64,000 nt of DNA from JAIBJN01 sp963699495 (GTDB lineage Bacteria; Actinomycetota; Thermoleophilia; Gaiellales; Gaiellaceae): NCBI GenBank assembly GCA_963699495.1, contig CAVOUB010000003.1, positions 248,001 to 312,000 of the forward strand, in the 5' to 3' direction. Positions 58,836 to 64,000 of this stretch are shown here, in pieces. Position 1 is the first letter of the stretch. Every line of letters starts with the position of its first letter. Made by a program: the position numbers and the translations under genes. The notes beneath the pieces are model-generated. The model was not told where the DNA came from, did not search any database, and was given only the letters and a program-made list of their open reading frames with translations.

Positions 58836-60059
58836 GTGGAGCTCCGGCGCTGGCCCCGCAAGAACGACCCCGATTCGATTCGCGCGCGGCAGGACGAGCT
58901 CGCTCCGCGCCTCGACGGCGAGCGAGAGGTCTTCGAACACGACCTCGCACCGTTTGCGGGCGCCACGGAGGCCGTGACGGGCGTCGCGATGGTGCCGGTC
59001 GCGGTCGTCGGCCCGGTGGACGTCGAGCTCGGGGACTACGAGCTGCAGGAGCCGGAGGGTCGCCTCGTCGAGCGTGGCCGCCGGCACGAAGGCGTCTACG
59101 TCCCGCTCGCCAACACGGAGGGAGGGCTGTCGATCTCCCTCTACCGAGGCGCCCGGGCCGTCGGCGAGTCGGGCGGCTTCCGCACCTACGTCCTCAAGGA
59201 CCGGATCACGCGCGCCTCCGCCTTCCTCTTCGCCGACGTCGCGCAGGCCGTCGAGTTCTCGAGGTGGGTCGAGACGCAACTCGAGGACATGAAGTCCTGG
59301 CTCGCCTCGGAGCCCGTCGCCAACCTCTCCAAGCACGCGAAGCTGCGCGAGGTGGAGACCCACGTCGTCGGCCCGATGTGTCACGTGATGTACGCCTACA
59401 CGACCGGGGACGCCTGCGGGATGAACATGATCACCCGCAACTCCTACGCGCTCAACCAGGGCTTCGTGCTCGAGCGCTCGCCGGTCCGGCCGCAGCGGGC
59501 GATGCTCGAGGGGAACATGGGCGGCGACAAGAAGCCCTCCGCGCGCTACTTCGAGCGTGGCGGCCACGGGAAGACGGTCGTCGCCGAGGCCACCCTCACG
59601 GACGAGGCTGTGCGCCGCGTGCTGAAGACGTCGATCGACGATCTGGCCGAGCTCGCCTTCGTCGGGACGCACGGAGCGGTCGCATCCGGCATGCAGTCCG
59701 TCGCGTTCACGCCGGCGACGGCGATCGCCGCCCTCTTCACCGCCACCGGGCAGGACATCGGCATGGTCGGGACGAGCTCGATGGCCCACGGCACGGCGCA
59801 TCGCGTCGACGGCGGCCTGCACGTCTCCATGCGCCTCGCGAGCCTCGAGGTCGCAACCGTCGGCGGTGGGACGACGCTCCCCTACGCCCGTTCCTGGCTC
59901 CGGCTCCTGGGCTGCGACGGGCCGGGCAAGGTCTATCGCCTGGCGCAGATCGTCGCAGCCGCGACCCTCTCGCTGGAGATCTCGGCGAGCGCCGCCATGG
60001 CCACCGCCGGCTCCGAGAACTTCTACCGCGCGCACTTCGAGCGCGGCGGCCTGCGCTAG
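58836..60059 (+). CDS. Hydroxymethylglutaryl-CoA reductase
   Basis: 407 residues from GTG 58836. HMGR features: VPLANTEGGLSISLYRGARA (Glu), TGDACGMNM (family DAMGMNM), EGNMGGDKKPSARYF (Asp and Lys), ATVGGGTTLP, and a His in YRAHFERG near the C-terminus. It converts HMG-CoA to mevalonate. No other mevalonate gene is near. The M to C change in DACGMNM is unusual. Confidence 0.9.
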   Translation: MELRRWPRKNDPDSIRARQDELAPRLDGEREVFEHDLAPFAGATEAVTGVAMVPVAVVGPVDVELGDYELQEPEGRLVERGRRHEGVYVPLANTEGGLSISLYRGARAVGESGGFRTYVLKDRITRASAFLFADVAQAVEFSRWVETQLEDMKSWLASEPVANLSKHAKLREVETHVVGPMCHVMYAYTTGDACGMNMITRNSYALNQGFVLERSPVRPQRAMLEGNMGGDKKPSARYFERGGHGKTVVAEATLTDEAVRRVLKTSIDDLAELAFVGTHGAVASGMQSVAFTPATAIAALFTATGQDIGMVGTSSMAHGTAHRVDGGLHVSMRLASLEVATVGGGTTLPYARSWLRLLGCDGPGKVYRLAQIVAAATLSLEISASAAMATAGSENFYRAHFERGGLR

Positions 60060-60063
60060 CGAC

Positions 60064-60546
60064 GTGTCCCTGGCGGTCCCGCCTCACCACGACCCGGCGT
60101 GCTGGGGATGCGGCGACAACCCGCGCGGGCTCCACCTCCCGCAGCCGACCGAGGAAGGAATCGAGCGCTACCAGGCGATCGTGACCTTCAGCGAGCACCA
60201 TCAGGCAGGGCCCGGGATCGTCCACGGCGGCCTCGTCGCCGCGGCACTGGACGAGGCCGCCGGGCTGCTCGCGACCTGGCATCGCTTTCCCGCGGTGACG
60301 GCCCGGATCTTCGTCCGCTACCGCCGCCCGGTCTTCATCAACCACGAGCTTGCGCTGGCCGCCTGGGTGACGGACAGCCGGGGCCGGCGGATCCACATCG
60401 ACGCCGACCTGCGCGACGGCGACGAGATCGTGGCCGAGGCCCGCGGTGCCTTCCTCCACGTCCCGCTCGACCACTTCCTCGCCACCCCCGAGGGCCGCGC
60501 GGCCGGCGAGGCCTGGCGACGGCGACTTCACGAGAACGAGGGTTGA
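60064..60546 (+). CDS. PaaI-type thioesterase
   Basis: 160 residues from GTG 60064. Hotdog fold with HHQAGPGIVHGGLVAAALDEAA and VRYRRPVFINHELALAAWVT. A CWGCG motif precedes it. Probable acyl-CoA thioesterase. It starts five bases after HMGR, so it is likely co-transcribed. Confidence 0.87.
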   Translation: MSLAVPPHHDPACWGCGDNPRGLHLPQPTEEGIERYQAIVTFSEHHQAGPGIVHGGLVAAALDEAAGLLATWHRFPAVTARIFVRYRRPVFINHELALAAWVTDSRGRRIHIDADLRDGDEIVAEARGAFLHVPLDHFLATPEGRAAGEAWRRRLHENEG

Positions 60547-60580
60547 GGAAGACACCGCACCGTGCCGAAGTCAGAGAGGC

Positions 60581-60796
60581 ATGGAGCGCTGCGAGGGCTA
60601 CTACCGACTCGAGAACCGCCGGTGTGACCGGGCAGGCACCCGTGACGTGACCGCGGCCGACGGCGAGACCTACTTCGTCTGCACCTACCACGCCCGCCAG
60701 GGCTGGTCGTCGAGCGTCGCGCGCTGGCACGGCGAGTCCGACGTCCGCGCAGCTGCCCCGGCCGATCTCCGGCCGGGCCTGGGCTCCGCCGCGTAG
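60581..60796 (+). CDS. Hypothetical 71-residue protein
   Basis: ATG 60581 follows AGAGAGG. It has two cysteine pairs, CEGYYRLENRRC and FVCTYH, which could bind a metal. No family recognised. Confidence 0.6.
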   Translation: MERCEGYYRLENRRCDRAGTRDVTAADGETYFVCTYHARQGWSSSVARWHGESDVRAAAPADLRPGLGSAA

Positions 60797-60835
60797 CCCC
60801 TCGCTCGCGAGAGCCCCCTCGCCGCACAAAGAGAA

Positions 60836-60861
60836 GCGGCGACGAGGGGGATCGTCGCCGC
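60836..60861. terminator. Terminator-like hairpin
   Basis: GCGGCGACGA and TCGTCGCCGC are perfect 10-bp arms around GGGGGA. CCCCCTCGCCGC just upstream could compete for the first arm and give an alternative stem. No T run is present. 60862-61020 shows no gene. Confidence 0.5.
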
Positions 60862-61020
60862 TCCGGGCGTTACCGGGCGCGAGAGTGGTTGCCGTCATCC
60901 CCGTGCCCGGGAGGAGAGGACCTCGCCGGCTGTATCGGCACGCACAAGCTCCGACTTGAGCGCCGGATCCCTTGCCTGGGCACCCGCAGCGAGGCCTCGT
61001 TTCGGCCCTCGGCCGCCGGC

Positions 61021-61353
61021 TCAGTCGGGAGCGTTCGGCTCCGCCTCCGTGACCTCGATGCCGCCGAGGAGGGCCCAGAGGTTCAGCTTGATCTCGGGGC
61101 CGTCGCCCCGCTGAGAAACCTTCACCTCGCGGCCGCCGAACAGGGCGAAGCCGCTGACCGAAACACGCGTCCCGGGCGCGACGAGAATCTTGATCCCACC
61201 GAGGATCGCAATCGCCGTCAGCCGGGCAGAAGGGCCCGGCGGACTGCTCGACAGGTCGATGTCGATGCCCCCGAGAATCGCGAGGAGGGTCTCCTTCGTC
61301 CAACCCTGCGGGAATGGACGCCGGTTGAGCGCACCGAAGATCGCGACGTTCAC
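61021..61353 (-). CDS. LiaF C-terminal-like protein
   Basis: 110 residues. Repeated strand pattern: AILGGIDIDLSS, AIAILGGIKILVAPG, FALFGGREV, WALLGGIEV, as in the DUF2154/LiaF C-terminal beta-helix that senses envelope stress. No membrane helix is seen, so it is a stand-alone version. Confidence 0.78.
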   Translation of the reverse strand: MNVAIFGALNRRPFPQGWTKETLLAILGGIDIDLSSSPPGPSARLTAIAILGGIKILVAPGTRVSVSGFALFGGREVKVSQRGDGPEIKLNLWALLGGIEVTEAEPNAPD

Positions 61354-61422
61354 GGTTGCCTCCCCTTCGCCGGGCCTAGCCCGGAAGCAGCAACCTACAC
61401 GCCCACCTCAGGTGGCTGCGAC

Positions 61423-61965
61423 CTACTCGCTCACGTCGAGCTGCGCGGCCGCATGGACCTCCCAGGTCGGCAGGTCGTCGATGAAGCACATCAGGGCGTA
61501 CGTCCCGGCGGGCACGTCGACCGGCAGGGAGCCGCTCGCTCCGGCCTCGACGCCGGAGCGGACCATCTGCGAATAGAACGCAGGCGGGTCGGGAAGCGTT
61601 CCATTCTCCTGGAACTGCTGGCTCGCCTCCTCGAGGAACGGCTGGAGGTCGTCGATCGTGGAGCCCTCGGCAATTCCGGCGATCGCGAAGGCCCCGAAGT
61701 ACTCGGTCTGGTTCTCGACCTCGATCGTGAACATCCCCGCCGCCGGCGTCTCGTCCCCTTCATAGGTGCAATCGTCGTCCGTCAGCGTGAGGCGCATTTC
61801 ACCGCCGGCGCCTCCGGTGCTGGCGCCTAGGGTGTTGGCAGCCTCAGGGCCGACGCCGCCGGTGCCGGCGCTCTCATCCCCGTCCTCCTCCCCGCCGCAA
61901 GCGGCCAACGGCAGAGTCGTGACGAAGGCGGCGAGCGTGACGGCGAAGCGCTTGCTGAGTGTCAC
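61423..61965 (-). CDS. Secreted lipoprotein
   Basis: 180 residues from GTG 61965. Signal peptide with lipobox LAACGG near residue 20, then an acidic low-complexity linker (GGEEDGDESAGTGG). The mature part has a plastocyanin-like strand pattern (FTIEVENQTEYFGAFAI, AGTYALMCFIDD). No copper ligands can be fixed, so the fold is tentative. Confidence 0.75.
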   Translation of the reverse strand: MTLSKRFAVTLAAFVTTLPLAACGGEEDGDESAGTGGVGPEAANTLGASTGGAGGEMRLTLTDDDCTYEGDETPAAGMFTIEVENQTEYFGAFAIAGIAEGSTIDDLQPFLEEASQQFQENGTLPDPPAFYSQMVRSGVEAGASGSLPVDVPAGTYALMCFIDDLPTWEVHAAAQLDVSE

Positions 61966-62629
61966 GCGGAGAGCATACGGCGCGGACCGCGTTCGATCGC
62001 GAGGCCGTTATTCGCAGAGCGTTGGAGATGCACGGCGGGCCGTTCCTCGTCGTTGCCGTGACGCAAGGGCATCGGCCGGGCTGGTGGGACTGCGATGGGA
62101 ACGGACATCGCGGCAATCCCTGCTCGGGCGCACGAGGCTGCAAGGCGATCCATCGGTCTGCACTTTGGTCACGACCCTCGAACCGCAACGCCGCGGGCTC
62201 GATCACGCTCATCTTGTCCTGGGCCATTGCTCGAAGCTCGAGAAGGCATTCGCCCGCTTCTTCGTGAACGCGCTCGCGCGGAAGGCGGCCGCGCACGGCC
62301 TCGGCTTCGTGGATCGCTACAACCACGCGCTCTGGAAGCAGCGGCAGTACCAGGGGCGCGAGCAGGCCGGACACGTGGCGCGTTACCTCTCGAAGTACCT
62401 GAGCAAGGAGGCGGCCGGCGACTGGCTGCGCGCGAAGGCAGGGCAGCGGGTGTTCTACGTCGCTCCCTGGCTCGGTCGCGCTGCCGGGGCGTCGATGCGG
62501 CTGGCTCGACTCGCGCGGATCGTCTGGGCGGCGAGTCGTGGTTACGTCCCGATGCCTCGGATAGAGGACGAGAAGCGGGCGGCTGTAGCGGCGTTCATAC
62601 GCGGGCCGACAGCCGCCAGGTCTCTCTGA
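61966..62629 (+). pseudogene. Degraded plasmid-type replication initiator (Rep)
   Basis: Coding starts in one frame (GGPFLVVAVTQGHRPGWWDC, then NPCSGARGCKA) and switches near 62150 to another (TLEPQRRGLDHAHLVLG, then FARFFVNALARKAAAH, YLSKYLSKEAAGDWLR and a basic tail to 62629). The HAHLVL and YLSKYLSK motifs fit rolling-circle HUH-type Rep proteins of actinobacterial plasmids. The Tyr nucleophile cannot be fixed and no start codon is clear. Confidence 0.55.
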
Positions 62630-62637
62630 TGTGGCGC

Positions 62638-62678
62638 GGCGGGCAGGCGTTGCCCCGGATGGGGCAAGGGCGCCCGCC
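62638..62678. terminator. Two-part hairpin between Rep remnant and methyltransferase
   Basis: GGCGGGC (62638-62644) pairs with GCCCGCC (62672-62678) around TTGCCCC-GGAT-GGGGCAA (62650-62667). It can end both convergent genes. Confidence 0.65.
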
Positions 62679-62692
62679 GCCCACACGGAGAC

Positions 62693-63541
62693 CTAGGCAA
62701 GCACCTCGGCCGACGGCTTTCTGCCGGACGCGAGCTTCACCGACACCGGAACGTCGAGGTGATCGGCTGCGGCGTGGACGCGAACGAGTTCGTCGAAAAC
62801 GGCCCGGATACGCGTGCGCATCTCATCCGTCTGAGCAAGGATAAGAGCGCGCGTTCGCACGGTCCCGCCGAGCAACCCGTCCCAGAGCTCGTCTGGCCCC
62901 CCGATCCCCTGGGTGAATCCAAGCGTACGGACCTCGACGTCGCACAGACCCGCATCGCCCAGTAGCCGGGCGAACTCATCCCCGTCGGAGAAGCGGAAGA
63001 ACGGCGGCCCTGTCGGGATATCGGTAGGCGGGGACGCGCCGGCCTCCTCGGCGGCTTCTACGAAGACGCCGAACAGGCGTGCCTGCCCGGGCATATCCCA
63101 CGTGGAGAGTGCAACTCGCCCACCCGGTGCGAGCACGCGCGCAAACTCCGCTACCGCCTGGTCAGGACGACCGAGGTGAAGGACGACGAAGTTGCCGACG
63201 ACGGCATCGAACGAGGCATCCGCGAAGGCCGGCCGCTCCGCGTTGCCCTGGTGAAACTCGATCCCTGGATGGAGTCCCCGTGCGAGGGCAACCATCTCTG
63301 GCGCGACGTCGAGGCCCACAACCGACGCTCCCCGCTGAGCGGCAACTGCTGCGACGTACCCGGGGCCCGTCGCGACATCGAGCATTCTCGTGCCAGAACC
63401 AACGGAGGCCGCATTGAGAAGCGGGTCGACCACCCGACTCGTGATCGGACCGAAGAATCTGTGGTAGCCCGCTGCCGCCGTGGCCCATCCAGTCGCCTCG
63501 AACGCGTTGAAGGCGTCGGCGTCGATCGACCGCTCGGTCAT
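62693..63541 (-). CDS. Class I SAM-dependent methyltransferase
   Basis: 282 residues from ATG 63541 (MTERSIDADAFNAFEATGWA). SAM-binding motif MLDVATGPGYVAAVAAQRGA with motif II VGLDVAPEMVALA, then DASFDAVVGNFVVLHLG and VLAPGGRVALSTWD, as in UbiE/small-molecule methyltransferases. Substrate unknown. Confidence 0.88.
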   Translation of the reverse strand: MTERSIDADAFNAFEATGWATAAAGYHRFFGPITSRVVDPLLNAASVGSGTRMLDVATGPGYVAAVAAQRGASVVGLDVAPEMVALARGLHPGIEFHQGNAERPAFADASFDAVVGNFVVLHLGRPDQAVAEFARVLAPGGRVALSTWDMPGQARLFGVFVEAAEEAGASPPTDIPTGPPFFRFSDGDEFARLLGDAGLCDVEVRTLGFTQGIGGPDELWDGLLGGTVRTRALILAQTDEMRTRIRAVFDELVRVHAAADHLDVPVSVKLASGRKPSAEVLA

Positions 63542-63690
63542 CCAACCTCCTGGAGAACTCGATGTGCTGTCCAGCGACGTCCGCTCCCAGAAACTGAACC
63601 TGAGACTATCGAGCGTGTTGCTCGATGGCTCACCCGCCTGGCCCACCCACCCTCACACGGAACGGGTGGTGGGGCTGCGTCAAGCTTCTG

Positions 63691-63721
63691 TGCCGGCGGG
63701 AATCGAACCCGCGTCGCAGGT
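63691..63721 (-). other. tRNA- or tmRNA-like 3' end fragment
   Basis: The minus strand reads a T arm GCGGG-TTCGATT-CCCGC followed by CGGCAC. No matching 5' acceptor or anticodon arm is found upstream, so it is a fragment, not a full gene. It could be an old attachment site. Confidence 0.45.
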
Positions 63722-63776
63722 CGTCAGCCGTTAGCGCTTGTGTTAGAGCGTCATGGTTCGAGCACCAATGGGCTCG

Positions 63777-64000
63777 CTAGCCACCTTCCTGTTGCCTCAA
63801 ACGCGCGGCCGGCGCGAGAATCGGAGAATCCCGCTTGAAACCCTTCACGGAGCAGTAGATCCCGAGCGACAGCTCCCACAGAAACTCGGGGATCACCGTG
63901 ATGGCCGGCACTGTGCTGCCTGCGTCCCAGGCGTCGAATAGCGTGCCGATCCCCGAGAGGATGATCAGTGGGCCACCGATGAGGCCCAGCCACGCCATGC
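63777..64000 (-). CDS. DUF4386-like membrane protein, partial
   Basis: Only the C-terminal part lies in the window, and the open frame leaves the right edge. Two hydrophobic helices (AWLGLIGGPLIILSGIGTLF, ITVIPEFLWELSLGIYC) and GFKRDSPI follow the DUF4386 pattern. Function unknown. Confidence 0.65.
   Translation of the reverse strand, partial: MAWLGLIGGPLIILSGIGTLFDAWDAGSTVPAITVIPEFLWELSLGIYCSVKGFKRDSPILAPAARLRQQEGG

Noticed and set aside
63691..63790. A complete tRNA gene
   Set aside because: The T arm and 3' acceptor strand have no matching 5' acceptor, D arm or anticodon stem upstream.

Overview
The window is about 70% GC with tightly packed genes, many of them overlapping by ATGA or GTGA. 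It has NucS-type mismatch repair, a GatCAB amidotransferase and an rRNA operon with no tRNA in its spacer. This fits a high-GC actinomycetote, and the gene set is compatible with a Thermoleophilia/Gaiellales-like lineage; that placement is inference and the 16S gene at 36.86-38.41 kb would settle it. About fifteen genes, including a tyrosyl-tRNA synthetase and an integrase, are read only by joining two frames. This looks more like residual single-base indels of a draft or metagenomic assembly than real decay.

Layout. 0-9.9 kb: a broken secreted M14 carboxypeptidase, a YbgC-like thioesterase, a GAF protein, a membrane diguanylate cyclase, a coiled-coil gene coupled to the bifunctional (p)ppGpp enzyme, and recJ. 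10-18.8 kb: ruvC-ruvA-ruvB, a yebC-family regulator, pdxS/pdxT (vitamin B6), a fused homocysteine methyltransferase/methylene-THF reductase, nucS, a CAT-anticodon tRNA and a YjbQ gene. 19.1-25.96 kb: a 6.9 kb integrative element in the 3' end of tRNA-Asn, bounded by a perfect 44-bp direct repeat. It carries an integrase, an Xis-like gene, a RepA-like ATPase and poorly known cargo. 26-33.4 kb: dnaG, dgt, a short-chain dehydrogenase, a cupin, a phosphatase, an M48 protease and two secreted proteins.

33.4-38.8 kb: an rRNA operon on the minus strand, with processing stems, a near-consensus promoter and an unexpected terminator-like hairpin between that promoter and 16S. 38.8-45 kb: tyrS, two NicO-type metal transporters, an RskA-like anti-sigma factor abruptly joined to the truncated transporter, a class A penicillin-binding protein with PASTA domains, and a DUF4234 protein. 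45-51.5 kb: 3-methyladenine glycosylase, a RemA-like gene, a DegT aminotransferase, ilvE, a YbaK/EbsC deacylase, serA and a class V aminotransferase. 51.5-60.8 kb: membrane proteins, GNAT, SnoaL, gatB-gatA-gatC, a cold-shock gene, folD, HMG-CoA reductase and a PaaI-like thioesterase. 60.8-64 kb: a LiaF-like protein, a lipoprotein, a degraded plasmid-type Rep gene, a methyltransferase and a partial DUF4386 gene.

The most interesting unexplained signal is a family of three intergenic elements of about 160 nt (44.8, 50.2 and 56.9 kb). They share a core with two GGACGCAG boxes around a small hairpin, enclosed by long outer arms. The arms differ in sequence between copies but stay self-complementary, as expected of a structured RNA. 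In the 50.2 kb copy the right arm contains the serA start codon.
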